From Immersiella caudata (Eukaryota > Ascomycota > Sordariomycetes > Sordariales > Lasiosphaeriaceae), in assembly GCA_030512335.1 (NCBI GenBank), contig JAULSU010000002.1:5952001-6016000 (forward strand): a stretch of DNA of 64,000 nt, written 5' to 3'. Position 1 is the stretch's first letter. The number at the start of each line of letters is the position of its first letter. Made by a program: the position numbers and the translations under genes. Positions 22,753-34,131 of this stretch are shown piece after piece. The notes below the pieces were generated by a model. It ran no database searches, was not told the DNA's origin, and saw only the letters and a program-made list of their open reading frames with translations.

Positions 22753-23769
22753 TCACTCAAGCACATCCGACACCCACCAAAGAGTGCGTAACGCGCATTG
22801 GACAAGTCCTACAATGCAGACCAACGCAATGAGGACAACTGCTAGTCGCACAGACGCGATATCAGGCTTCTGCCGGATCGGAAAGGCCACGGCTATCCCG
22901 GGCTCGGTGGTCATGAGCAGTTGTGACTGTACTCTTGAGATATCCACTGTGTGGAATGCTCTGTTGTGCCTTGGACTTCCGGTCCTCCGCGCGTCGTTGT
23001 CGTTCCTGTGCTCGTACGCGGTTGTACCGTCTGGTACCTTTTCTTCCGCTTCGGCGTCTTTCTCGGTCGAGGGGTATACCCGCTGCTGATGCTGGTGCCG
23101 CCCCCTTTGCGACACAATCACTCCTTGACTCTGCCCTCTTCTCGTCGTCCAACTTTGCTGTCTCCCATTCCAACCCGCGCCCGGAGCAAACCTGCCGCCG
23201 CTGACCGCTCCCGGGGCAAATCGGTTCCCCCTGATTGTGTTCCCTTTATCCCCCAGTGCCGCGAACCTGTTCCCGCTACCGGTATTACCACCGCTGTTCC
23301 CATTGTCGCGGTACCCCAACCCTGCAAACCGGTTGGTGCTGCCTCTACCCCCCTGTGTCTGTCGAGATGCAAACCGGTTCAACCAAGTGTTGTTGTTGTT
23401 GTCGCCATTGCCAGCGATGTTGGTGCTCCCGATCGCGGCACGCCAGTTTGGACCCTCCCTTTCCTCTGGCCGCTGGTCTATCTCGGAGCGGTAGGCGACT
23501 GCGGCTTTGCGGCGGAGGAGACGTTGGCCTAGACCTACATCGCTGCGTTTGCAACGGGTTTTGTAAAGCTTCCTGCGGGTGTTGACGACGGTGATGCTGA
23601 GAGGGTGCGGGGGGGCCGTTGGGTTTAGACGGGAAGGGTGGAGAGGCGCGTAGCAGGTTTTGTGGTTCGGTATTAAGATAGAGAGAGGGATGGGCAGCTT
23701 TTCATTCTCATACTCATGATCGTGTTTCTCGCTCTTGGAGGGCGCGGGGCGTGGTGTTGGCATGTTCAT
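22753..23769 (-). CDS. Hypothetical N/G-rich protein with NRFA repeats and C-terminal membrane anchor
   Basis: Uninterrupted 338-codon frame. I do not recognise a family. Residues ~1-60 are proline/histidine-rich. From about 128 to 200 there are five spaced copies of an (N/G)RFA unit: LNRFASR, TNRFAGLG, GNRFAALG, GNRFAPGA and GGRFAPGA, embedded in Gly/Asn/Arg-rich sequence including an NNNN run. A charged stretch follows. One strong hydrophobic segment near residues 307-327 (LAVVLIALVCIVGLVQCAL) ends only about a dozen residues from the C-terminus, a tail-anchor layout. Reasons to believe it: frame length, regular repeats and helix placement. Reasons for doubt: no known homologue and low complexity. 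The gene converges with the K+/H+-family gene (203 bp apart) and diverges from the potassium channel. Confidence 0.5.
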   Translation of the reverse strand: MNMPTPRPAPSKSEKHDHEYENEKLPIPLSILIPNHKTCYAPLHPSRLNPTAPPHPLSITVVNTRRKLYKTRCKRSDVGLGQRLLRRKAAVAYRSEIDQRPEEREGPNWRAAIGSTNIAGNGDNNNNTWLNRFASRQTQGGRGSTNRFAGLGYRDNGNSGGNTGSGNRFAALGDKGNTIRGNRFAPGAVSGGRFAPGAGWNGRQQSWTTRRGQSQGVIVSQRGRHQHQQRVYPSTEKDAEAEEKVPDGTTAYEHRNDNDARRTGSPRHNRAFHTVDISRVQSQLLMTTEPGIAVAFPIRQKPDIASVRLAVVLIALVCIVGLVQCALRTLWWVSDVLE

Positions 23770-24775
23770 TTCCAGGTGTAGGGATGCGGCGGAGATAGGA
23801 ACGGCGGCGGAGATATTGAATGTGTCGCGAAATGAAGAGAGCCCGGCGGTGCATTGCGGCTAGAAGTAGGTACTTGGGAAGGTGCGACGACCGGGCTGGT
23901 GGGGCGTGGATGAAGGGCGAGGAATGCGGTGACGCGTGAGGGTGCTGAAAGGCAAACACGGGATGGAAGTGGTATGCTCGGTCGATAGCTTCACTTGGGT
24001 GTCAACTGAGACTTGCCTGGCTTTGCCTTTGGTTTTGAGTTATGCTTCTGGTGGGTTGGTTTGCGGACTGTCACAGAGAAAGCATCTGGCATCCCAGCTT
24101 CGCTGAAGCACAACTGCTGCTAGATCGGCAACCCGCTACCTACTACGGGAGCTGCCGTCTCCAAGCAGACCAAAGGGTATGGGCGACGTCCGGCGCCCTC
24201 ATTATTGGAAGGATGACTGACCCATCTCACCATCTCACGATTTCGTTCGTGAGATCAAAACCCCGGGCGCTTGGCGCCCCTGAATGTTGTTTACTTCGGT
24301 CGCCTGTGTTCTGGGTGGGCTTGGAAAGAACGGTTGGATTGTTCCTGCTTCCAGGTAGTACCTTTGACAGGCTCGAAATTCCTCAATTTCCTACGCTCAA
24401 GCAGATTTCCATTCACGCTTCCACTGTCCTATCGACGGCAGAGGTTCTGCACAGCCTCACTTTGTCATCGTTGGCGACCCAGCTGGAAGGGTCCGTAGCC
24501 CCCTGTACGTCCAAATGGAACCCTAGAAGCGAGTAGAGTTCCCATGATCCTCTGAAATCGAAGTTTCAGTTGCATTGTCACCATCCCGGGTTTCTCCCAC
24601 GTTTCGACACTGGCTGCCAAGATTTGTACCATGCTGATTCCTGCTTCGGCGCGAGACGCTACACCAGTCTCCATCAAGGGCCTCCTTCATCAACTCTAAA
24701 TCTACTTGCTGATATGAGCTTCGGAAATGGCGTGTCTCCTCTTCTCAGACCCGAGAGAGATATCATGTTGCCATT
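23770..24775. other. Divergent promoter interval upstream of the potassium channel
   Basis: About 1 kb between the NRFA-repeat gene (minus) and the channel gene (plus). Frames at 24042-24536 and 24271-24498 overlap and have no recognisable content. I see no repeat or RNA gene here. Confidence 0.45.
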
Positions 24776-27449
24776 ATGAGAAGAGCCAGCATCTACGAGA
24801 GACCCGACACCAGTGGGGTGAGAATCCTCGCTGGTGGCAAGATCAAGCTCCGTGCGCATACCGACAGCTTACCGCAACAATGGTGGTTTGCATCAACTGC
24901 GATTCCTCTCATCGCCGCGACCATCGGACCTCTCTCGAATGTTCTCTCCATTGCTGCCTTGGTTTCTCCTTGGCGGTTGACCCTCCCAAACAGCGGAGTT
25001 CCTTTCAGCACTGGGAGGGGATCTGAAGATGCTGCTGTTGGTATTAGGGATCCAGAATGGTACGCGGCGGCTTCGGTCCCTTACTCTGGAAAAGTCTAAC
25101 GACGATAGGGAACTCGTCTTCAACGGCCTGTCGCTGGCTTGTGGCTTCGCTGGAAACTTGTTCCTTTTGTTGCACTTTACCAGTCGAGTGCGGTACATCA
25201 TCGCCTTACCATTCGCCATTCTCTGCTGGCTCTTGTCCGCAGCTATCGTAAGCCCTTTCACACACATGGCACAATCATGGCAACCAACTGACATCCGCAG
25301 CTCATTGTTATCGCATTGGCGATGAACGTCTATGTACCTCCACAGCCACCGTATGAGGTGTACTCGCAGGGTTTCTGGCACGCCATATTCGCCTCGGGTC
25401 TGTACCTCATCGGCAGCAGTCTGCTCACAATCAACATCATCGGCTATTTCCGAGGTCACTACCCGCAGCAGTTTGCACTTGATGACGACCAGCGAACCCT
25501 TATTCTGCAGACCACCACATTTTTCTTCTGGCTTGCTGGGGGCTCGGGCGTCTTTGCCGCCCTCGAAGGCTTCACATATGCGGATGCCTTGTACTACGCT
25601 GATGTCGTGAGTGGCCCCTGAGCCTGATTCCACACCGGCCCCTTTGTTGACAGCACACCAACAGTCCATCCTCACGGTCGGCTTCGGCGACTTTGCACCG
25701 GCCACCGACCCTGGACGAGGATTCTTGTTCGCATATCAACTCATCGGCATCGTCTTCCTCGGTTTGGTCATCAGCAGCATCAGTAAGTTCGCCCTAAACA
25801 TTGGCGCCGACAAAATCATCAAGCAGCACCAACTGCACGCCCGCGAATCTACCGTTGGCCGCACAGTTACCAGCGAGCGGGAGCTCCGCGAACGTCTCGG
25901 CCTCCCACCTCGCTCCAACACAGCCAACGTCGATGCTGAGACTGACACCTCCTATCGGCTCTCCGAGTCCGGTCGACGAGGCTCCCTCGCCCAATACGGC
26001 CGCCTCAAGATCGTTGGACGCACGGTGACTTTCCATGAAAACAAGAAGAAGCCAACTGAAAACGGCACCGCGGATCGAGATCGGTCCCGTTCCAAATCCA
26101 CCACTGAAGCTCCCCGCGGACGGTCCCGCTCTTCTATCCTCCACACGCGCGAAACTGCCCAAGAGAAACGTAAACGCCGTCGCCAAAAGCTCCTACTCCT
26201 CCAGAAAGAGCGCGACCGCTTCGATGCCATGCGCCAAATCCAACGCGAAACTCGCCGCTGGAAACAGTACTGGGCTCTTGGCATGGCTTTCCTCGCCTTT
26301 GGCATCCTATGGTGTCTCGGTGCCTTCATCTTCATGCTTACTGAGGAGCACATCTCCAATCTACGGTACTTCGATTGTCTGTATTTCTGCTTTGTGGCGT
26401 TGTTGACCATTGGATACGGAGATATCTCACCAAAGTCGAACATCGGGAAGCCATTCTTCATTGTTTGGAGCTTGGTTGCAGTGCCAATTGTGACGCTGTT
26501 GATCCAAGAGATGAGCAATACAATTGTGAGGGCAATCAACCGAGGGACATTCAAGGTCGCAGATTGGACCATAATGCCAAAGAAGGGTGTCCTTAAAGGG
26601 TTTCTCAACTCCCATCCCGCTTGGTCGAGTCTGCTCGATCGAACTCCCGACACGAGGATGCACGGGTTTACCATGCCCAACTACGACCTCGAGGCATCAA
26701 CCTCCCGCAAACCCCCCTGCTTCGACTCCCCGTCCCCCGAAGACAGCTCCTCTCCCTCTTCCCCGCCACCAGAAGAAGACGCAACCGCCCTCTCCGAACA
26801 CGATCTAGCTCTCCAACTCTCCCAAACCATCAAGTCCGTAGCTCACGATCTCCGTCTCGAAAAGCCCAAGCACTACACCTACGCAGAATGGTCACACTTT
26901 ACCAAACTCTTGCGGTTCTCATCTCGGCGCCACCACCTCAGCAATCACCAGGACCCGGACCGTGAGGAAGAAGAGGAGGAAGATGAACTCATTGAGTGGG
27001 ATTGGATCGGCGAGAACAGTCCCATGCTGGCAGATATCACGGAGGCCGAGTGGGTCCTTGATCGACTCTGCGAGAGTTTGAGTCGGTATACTAAACGGCA
27101 AGCTAGTAAGGTGAGTTGATTTCTTTTCTTATCAAGTGTTGACTGGTGTGGGTCATAATGGGTGAGAGGGATGTAAGACGGGTCTATAGCGGGTTCATAC
27201 GGGGTTACAGCTGGGCTGAAAAGGGGTTTGCAAAATGGTTCGGACAGTGTTGGAGGTTATAAAGGGGGCTTGAACGGCTTCGAAACGCGGATACTGACAA
27301 GCACACAGAAACGAGAAGATCCAGGAGAAGCAGAAAGGGAAGATGACGAAGCAAACGGGGATGAGAGTTCAGTTGGACACAGCGAAAACCGGGAATCCGC
27401 CTCAAGCAACGAAAAGGAAAGCAACATTGAGCACGTAGTTCATTTGTAA
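24776..27449 (+). CDS. tok1: TOK1-type outward-rectifier potassium channel (two-pore-domain, eight helices)
   Basis: Plasma-membrane K+ channel. Five exons join in frame: 24776-25059, 25109-25247, 25301-25606, 25665-27110 and 27309-27449, giving 771 aa. An LPQQWWFASTAIPLIAATIGP start is followed by helices in exons 1-3. The first pore filter is TVGFGD (start of exon 4) and the second TIGYGD with preceding LYFCFVALL. Between the pores is an unusually charged cytosolic linker of about 150 residues, with RS-rich and KRKRRRQK stretches. The C-terminal ~180 residues are cytosolic and include a poly-Glu run. The last exon is read from AAG|GTGAGT at 27110 to CACACAG at 27308; its 47 acidic codons are the least certain part. 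Without it the frame stops two codons after 27110. Confidence 0.92.
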
Positions 27450-28162
27450 GGCAGGGAATGAGGTCTCCTTGCATACTCATAAAAAGTTTGTTGAGCAGAG
27501 ATGATACAAGCCACCAGCTTTTACCACTCGTGCTCTCGTCTCTCCCAAGGAACAAGGAGCAGCGTGCGTAAAGCGCTAACATTAGATGCCGCCCACGCGG
27601 TATCGTCCTATAAAGCCAGAAAAACTTTTGGTGGTTTTCCCATCCTTCCTGTATACCATTGGGCGTTATGACCAATATGATACGCCTCCAACTCCATCAT
27701 CGCCCGTCTTTGGTGTCAAAGCATCCCGTCATCATGAAAATGAAACAAAAACCAAAACTATGGAGAGCAGTCAAACACTTTATATGCCGCTACCCCCGAG
27801 CCACCCCACCGTCCAGCCCTACCTAGACCGCCCGGGTCCCCACTTCGACTAAGGCTTGAGACCAGGCAAAAGGGTTCTTGTCGATGAAGTGGGCCGTCCT
27901 CTCTTTTCGGATAATCTTTGCTGAGGTATATGAAGAGAAATCCGTCGCGCGCTCAAAGCAAACCCATCTTCTTTCGGGGCGCCCCTTGACAGCCGTGACA
28001 AAGGGCCTGGCTGATAAAATTACATGGAGTGCAAAAGTTGTGATCGAAACGGTAATGCGCCCCTGATCATGAGACCTTGACAAAACCGCCGACGAAAGCC
28101 AGCTGGATGGCAGTGATGTCATATCATGAAGAGCATGGTAGTCGTCAGGGGACGTGCTGCGA
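27450..28162. other. Convergent 3' interval between the K+ channel and the GATA gene
   Basis: About 0.7 kb containing 3' UTRs of two convergent genes. AT-rich patches occur around 27480 and 27730-27790. No coding or RNA feature is seen. Confidence 0.45.
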
Positions 28163-30359
28163 TCATGGTGCTGCGACCTCAACCTTGGCTTCAGCTTCGG
28201 CTGGGACGGCAGTCCCATCGTCCAGCCGTGGCTTCTTGGCACGCCCGTTCTCGTGGAGCTCGAGGGACGCCTTGGTATCTTTGAGCTCAACTTCAAGCTC
28301 GTCAAGTCGCCGCTTGAGCATATTTTCCCGCCGGTGGCTCTCTTCAAGCTGCCTCTGACTCTCCTCGAAGTTCTGTTGGCTCTCCTCAAGCTGCTTGTGT
28401 AGTTGAAGTGTCGAGTCCGTCAAAACCGAAATCTGTGCACGAAGTTGCTCCTCTGCCTTTGCGGCGTCGGGTACTTCCCGCCTTGCATTCTCCTCTTGTT
28501 CGAGCTGCTGGATGCGCCCACGGTAGAGCTCCTGAATGACTTCAAGCTCGCTGACGCGAGTCTTCAGGCTAGCGTTGTCGGCGATAAGTTGCTCGTGAGT
28601 CCGTGAGAGCTCTCCGTTCAGGGGTGATGGGGCGCGACCATCGGAGGCGGTCGAGACCCCAAAGGTGGCCGGCAGGTGCGGCGTCTGGAACTGATCATCG
28701 ATATTGGAGTACAGCTGATGCGCGGCGTACATGTTCGGCGTTCCGGTGCGGGAGATAGGCGAGTTGGTATCGTCGTGCGTGCCATTGGCAGATCTCTGGG
28801 AGGCACGGCGGGCATTGGCAGCAGCGGCACCATTTGCCTGGTTCGAGTAGTCGGCGCCGTTCATGTCGGCCGGGTTTAGCGCCTGGTTCTGCTTGGCCTG
28901 GTCAGCATGTCCATCGGGTATCGCCAGCGTGGAATGCAGCGCCCAGACGCCGCAGATGACGACATACCTTCTTCTGCTTGGCTAAATCAGGGCGCATTGT
29001 CTTGACTCGGTTGCGACTCTTGATGACGTCTGTTTTGAGCGAGATTGGACGCGGGCGTCCATGGAGCTTGAGGAACAGACCGCAGGCGTTGCAGAGCACG
29101 GCGCCCATCTCGTCGCGGCGCCATAGCGGCGTTGTCGAGGTTTGGCAGTTTTGGCATGTGGGCTGTGTGATTTCACGATCGTTGTTAGCCATGGTCGCCA
29201 TGATGGTGGCAACGCGACACCTGCGGCGGGCAGCGTTGCGAAGGGGGCGGTGGGAGTGATAGATGCGACGATAAGGCCAAAGATACGTGCGATGAACAGA
29301 TAGATATGCGAAGTGGAGGGCGATGATAAGAGCAGATGATAACGAAATTTTTGACGGGGCCAAGACCACCCATAGCCAGCCTGTGGCCGATAAAGAACGG
29401 GACAGGCAGGGGCTTAGATAAGCTTCAGGCTCCACCAAAATTTTCCTTCTGCTGATGGCAGATGACCAATGGGAATCCGTCATTTCTCATCCAGCGACCC
29501 ACGTCGTCAATGGCGTTTCGTGATGCCGGAAAGGTCACAACACCATTGGAATGCGACTTGGCGGCAATGGAGATGTTGCTGGGAAGAGAATGGGAGAAAG
29601 TGGAATCGAACTTACCAGATTACCACCGGGACCTGGATGTGTGCTTGCGGGAGACGTGCCCTGGGGGTACATTGCTGGTGCGATTGCAAGGGGCCTGCGA
29701 GGGGTCAGCATGGGGACGAGAATCTTTTATGAAACGAAGATAGCGGGCAGGCGGCGCGTTTTTGAGCTGCGAGTAGGTAGAGGTGGCTATCGAGGTGCGA
29801 TAGCCTCATCGAGATGAGAGCGGCGGGACCTTGCTCCATGTGCATCGCAATCCCAAGACACGGCCGCCGAGTCGGTCTTTTTCCATCGCCTTGTTGCCGC
29901 AGGTTCGGTGCCATGAACTAACCTTGCTTGCGGGGAGTTGGCCGCCTGGGTTGCTGTGGCAAGAGCCGCAATGCCCGGAAGTCCGCTTTGTTGAATGCTT
30001 TGGGCCGCCGAGGCTTGCGTCGAGGTGGAGCTCGGTCTCGAAATCGGCTCGTGTTCGAGGGCCGGAGGAAGCGGCGGCAGCAGCTGCGGGCCCTCGTCCA
30101 TCTTGGTGAGCGCCGCGACCAGCTCCGAGTCCGCAGGCGGCGTCAAAGGCGACAGCGGCGGAGGGGCCGGGGGTTCGGGATACGGAGACTCGTTTTGCGC
30201 CAGCTTGACGGTGTTGTGGTGACTTCGGGGTGATGCAGGCGCACACGCGATGCGTGCGATTGCGCAGGTGGTATCTGGGGGCGGCTCGCGATTATCTCGT
30301 CCGATAAGAACGCGATCAGGTTGCGGCGCCGGATTGTGGACTGCGGTTTGCGTTGACAA
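28163..30359 (-). CDS. asd-4: GATA factor with C-terminal coiled coil, ASD-4/AreB/NreB type
   Basis: Nuclear GATA-binding regulator of the class that represses or modulates nitrogen metabolism and, in Neurospora, sexual development. Exons read: 29923-30359, 28968-29220 and 28163-28888, giving 471 aa. A Pro/Ser-rich N-terminal region contains VAALTKMDEGPQLLPPLPP and SGLPGIAALA. A single zinc finger CQNC-X17-CNAC sits at about 168-192 with LWRRDE, followed by KLHGRPRPISLKTDVIKSR. A long coiled coil spans roughly 305-440 (heptads such as LKTRVSELEVI and LEESQQNFEESQRQLEE), then a short basic KKPR. The 702-nt first intron (29221-29922) is very long for this genome. An internal start at 29201 (MATMANND, just before the finger) would give a 319-aa form. 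Acceptor 28889 is chosen because a CTGAC branch point lies 13 nt upstream; CAG at 28898 is the alternative. Confidence 0.83.
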
Positions 30360-31484
30360 CGTTTCGTGGAAAGGTGGTGGGTTGATGTGATGGGTCGAAC
30401 ACTTGTCCAGGACCGACGGACGCCGACCTGTGAAGAACGGGTCGATCTAGTGAGTGATGCGAGGACTGGAAAAGTGAAATGACGGATAGTCTTGCTCCTC
30501 AAGTGTAATACATTAAAATAATTGGTTTTCTCGGGGAAGCACTGTGAATGAAGGTAGGCGTGGCGGGTGTGGAAAAGAGGTAAGGTTCAAAGATGGACAG
30601 AACGCGGGAAACCGACGCTGAAAGATGGACCTAGAAATTATTAGTGGCTCGGAATGCGCTGTGCTACAGGCGGAGTGAATGCTCGGTTCCAGCGCACTCA
30701 ATGCGGACCCGCGGCGCCTGCATGTAGCGCGATTAGCGCACTGATTGGCCGGCCAGCGATAAGCGGGCAGCCTTACGCGCTGCGCGTCGGACCTGAAGAT
30801 AATACGGATTCTCGATCAATCTGGCCTGGGTCATCTCTCTTGAGGTCTTGATTCTGGAAGCTTGGGGGATGAAATCGTTTGGATGGCGTGTGCATGCGTA
30901 AAGCTCCTGGAGGGGCATCGAGAAACATGACCTTCACCTTGAGCCTCCACTCATCACCAACCATGGATGACGTTGAACGCGGACATTGATATCCTGGTCT
31001 TGATCTCGCCAGCGCTCGAGCATTTGCTGGGCATTTGCTGAAGACTTGAGATAAGATAGGCGATAAGTCTAAACTATGTCTTTGCGACAAGATCTAGGCT
31101 TGGAAGGTAGGTCTACGGCGTGAATACTGGTCCCGCCTTGGGCCGTCCACTCATGGATACTGATATGGTTCTCAATCAGAAGCGTCAATGCGAATTGAAT
31201 CTTCGGTGATAATTTTGCTGGTCGGCGAGCAACGCGCAGGCGCTGTCAAAGCTGTGTTGGCAATTCAGCCGCTGCCAGCTGGCAAGTTGGCTCTCTGCCC
31301 CACTCAAAAGTTTCGCGGCTCGTTCTCCAAAATTTCCTAGAGGGCATCAAAGTCTTACAATCTTGACCAAAACCAGCAGGCTGTCACTTCAGCAAACCTC
31401 AACGGAAAACCTAATCCTGCTGCCTCGCCATTCTACTGTAGCTGCGCATACCGCCAAACAGACAAATACACAGCAGCCGGCAAA
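30360..31484. other. Divergent promoter interval, GATA factor / KRR1
   Basis: About 1.1 kb. It holds the upstream regions of both divergent genes. The region 31360-31484 is A/C-rich and fits the KRR1 leader. Nothing else is recognisable. Confidence 0.45.
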
Positions 31485-32599
31485 ATGCCGTCGACACACA
31501 AGAAAGAGAAGCCGTGGGATACGGACGACATCGACAAGTGGAAGATCGAACCCTTCACCAAAGATGATGCGCCTGGTCCGTTTTTGGAGGAGTCATCCTT
31601 CATGACCTTGTTCCCGAAGTACCGCGAACGATACCTGCGCGACTCGTGGCCTATGATCACCAAGGCTCTCGACAAATTTGGCATCACGGCAATTCTCGAC
31701 CTTGTCGAGGGTTCGATGACGGTGAAGACCACCAGAAAGGTACTTGCGACCAATTCGGCCTGTCTCTGTTCTATGCGCTGACATGTTTGCGTAGACATTT
31801 GACCCCGCAGCTATTTTGAATGCCCGAGATTTGATCAAACTTCTTGCTCGTTCGGTTCCTGCGCCGCAAGCGATCAAGATCTTGGAGGACGGCATGGCTT
31901 GCGACATTATCAAGATCCGCACCATGGTACGGAATAAAGAGCGGTTTGTCAAGCGACGACAACGTATTTTGGGGCAGAACGGCACAAGTAAGTTGCGGCG
32001 TCATACCGGGGAAGACCAGAACTGACAGCCCGCAGCACTGAAAGCGCTCGAACTCCTGACGCAAACATATATCCTGGTGCACGGAAACACTGTCTCGGTC
32101 ATGGGACCATTCAAGGGGCTGAAAGAGGTTCGACGAGTGGTTGAGGACACAATGGAGAACGTCCACCCCATCTATTTGATCAAGGAATTGATGTGAGTAG
32201 CTCCAAAATGCGACTGTGTTGCGACTTCTAACGGCTACTAGGATCAAACGGGAGCTCGCCAAAGACCCAGCGCTCGCCAACGAAGACTGGAGCCGATATC
32301 TCCCCAACTTTAAGAAGAGAACTCTCTCCAAGAGACGGGTGCCGTTCAAGGTGGCGGATAAGTCCAACAAGTCGTATACGCCTTTCCCGCCAGCACCGGA
32401 GAAGAGCAAGGTGGACCTGCAGATCGAGAGCGGAGAGTACTTCCTGGGCAAGGAGGCCAAGCAGAGGGTGGCCGAGGCAGAGCGAGCCGAGAAGGCCAAG
32501 CAAAAGAAGGAGGAAAAGAAGAGGGAAAGGGAAAAGGAATTCGTGCCGCCAGAGGAGGATGCGGGCAAGTCGAAGAAACGAAAGAAGTCGCACGAGTAA
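31485..32599 (+). CDS. krr1: KRR1 small-subunit processome KH-domain protein
   Basis: Nucleolar factor for 18S rRNA processing and 40S assembly. Four exons (31485-31739, 31795-31987, 32036-32192 and 32242-32599) join in frame to 320 aa, the family size. It starts MPSTHKKEKPWDTDDIDKWK and carries FLEESSFMTLFPKYRERYL, SMTVKTTRKTFDPA, RDLIKLLARSVPAPQA, the KH region with VKRRQRILGQNGTTLKALELL and HGNTVSVMGPFKGLKEVRRVVED, then KELMIKRELAKDP and NFKKRTLSKRR. The C-terminal ~70 residues are Lys/Glu-rich with a terminal KSKKRKKSHE nuclear/nucleolar signal. All introns are 48-55 nt with GT-AG ends. Identity is certain. Confidence 0.97.
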
Positions 32600-32987
32600 T
32601 GGAAGGCGGGCCGGCGGGGGAAGGGCCTGCTAGCTTGTACCAGGAACTCATGATACCCAACCAGATATTCTCTGTTGACCCGTCCGGGCGGTGTTGGTGC
32701 TTTGATTTGTCAGTTGCAGGTCCGGCGCGGAGTTGGAGCGGGTGGACATGTTGGCTGATCATCGGCCGTCTTGCCTCGGCTCACGAATTCCTGCGGGAGC
32801 GGGGCAACACGGCGCGTCGATCGGCCCGCTCCATGCTTTACCCCGACCTATATCCGATGATGTCAAGGCCGCCCTTCAGCTTCAGTTATCAATCGCGGTT
32901 TCACTTCCACAAGATTTTTCACTGAGCTCCAGAATACGCAGCGTCGCATCAGTTCAAATCTCATCAATTGAGTTCAATTGGGTCACC
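32600..32987. other. Intergenic between KRR1 and the MDR oxidoreductase
   Basis: About 390 bp holding the KRR1 3' UTR and the leader/promoter of the next tandem gene. No other signal is seen. Confidence 0.45.
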
Positions 32988-34131
32988 ATGCCATACTCCA
33001 TCACGGTGAAGAAGACGGAGGGCAAACCAGGCCAGGTCTGGTATCCGTGAGCAGCCCTCTATATTTTTATATATATCAAAATACGTTCATCTAACTGACA
33101 ACATCAGCCTCCAACTCAACGAAGTCCCCAAACCCGCACCCGGCCCCGGCCAACTCCTCATCAAACTCTCGGCCGCCGCTCTCAACCACCGCGACCTCTT
33201 CATCCGCCAACATCTCTACCCCGCCATCTCCTTCACCTCCCCCTTCCTCGCCGACGGCTACGGCACCGTCGTCGAATCCGGCCCCAACACCTCACCCTCT
33301 CTCCACTCCAAGCACATCCTCCTCCTCCCCCACCGCGGCTGGGAATCCGACCCTTCCGGCCCGGAAGATCCCCGCAAGTACGGCATCATCGGCTCTTCCG
33401 CGGGCTACGACCTCGGCACAGCCCAAGAGTACATCGTCGTCGACGAAGACGAGGTGGTTCTCGCACCGGAACATTTGACCCCCGCCGAGGGCGCCGCGTT
33501 GCCGTTGGTGGGTGTCACAGCATGGAGAGCCCTCGTTACTAAATCCGGAGCTGCACAGCGGGAATCAAATATCCTAATCACCGGCATCGGAGGCGGCGTC
33601 GCGCTCCAGACTCTCCAATTCGCAGTTGCAATGGGTTGTAACGTGTGGGTTACCAGCGGCAGCCAAGAGAAAATTGACAAAGCCGTCCAAATGGGCGCGA
33701 AAGGCGGCGTGAGCTACAAGGACGCAGATTGGGAGAAGCAGCTGGGGAAGATGTTACCGAAGGAGAAACCGCTGTTGGATGCGGTCATTGATGGGACGGG
33801 TGGGGACGTGGTGAATCGCACGGTGAGGGTGCTTAAGAACGGGGGGGTCATTGTGTGCTACGGGATGACGCTGGGGCCGAAGATGGAGTGGAACGTTCAG
33901 GCGATGCTGAAGAATGTGGAGTTGAAGGGGAGCACGATGGGGAGTAAGAAGGAGTTTAGGGAGATGGCGGAATTTGTGAGGGAGAAGGGGGTTAGGCCGG
34001 TGGTTAGCCGGGTGGTGAGGGGGTTGGATAATTTGGAGGGGATTGAGGGGTTGTTTGAGGATATGAAGGGGGGGAGGCAGTTTGGGAAATTGGTCGTGGT
34101 TATGGAGAGGGAGGGGAGTCCGAAGTTGTAG
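32988..34131 (+). CDS. Zinc-type alcohol dehydrogenase-like / quinone oxidoreductase (MDR family)
   Basis: NAD(P)H-dependent medium-chain reductase of unknown substrate. Two exons (32988-33046 and 33108-34131) give 360 aa. The GroES-like part has LLIKLSAAALNHRDLFIRQ and FLADGYGTVVESG. The hinge LTPAEGAALPLVGVTAWRAL follows. The Rossmann region has ILITGIGGGVALQTLQFAVA and the coenzyme-site strand VWVTSGSQEKI. The structural-zinc cysteines of classical ADHs are absent, so a zinc-independent quinone-oxidoreductase type is likely. The best remembered relatives are fission-yeast ADH-like proteins of the SPBC1773.06c type. Base composition changes sharply inside exon 2: C-rich codons to about 33500, then G-rich to the stop. 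Confidence 0.9.
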
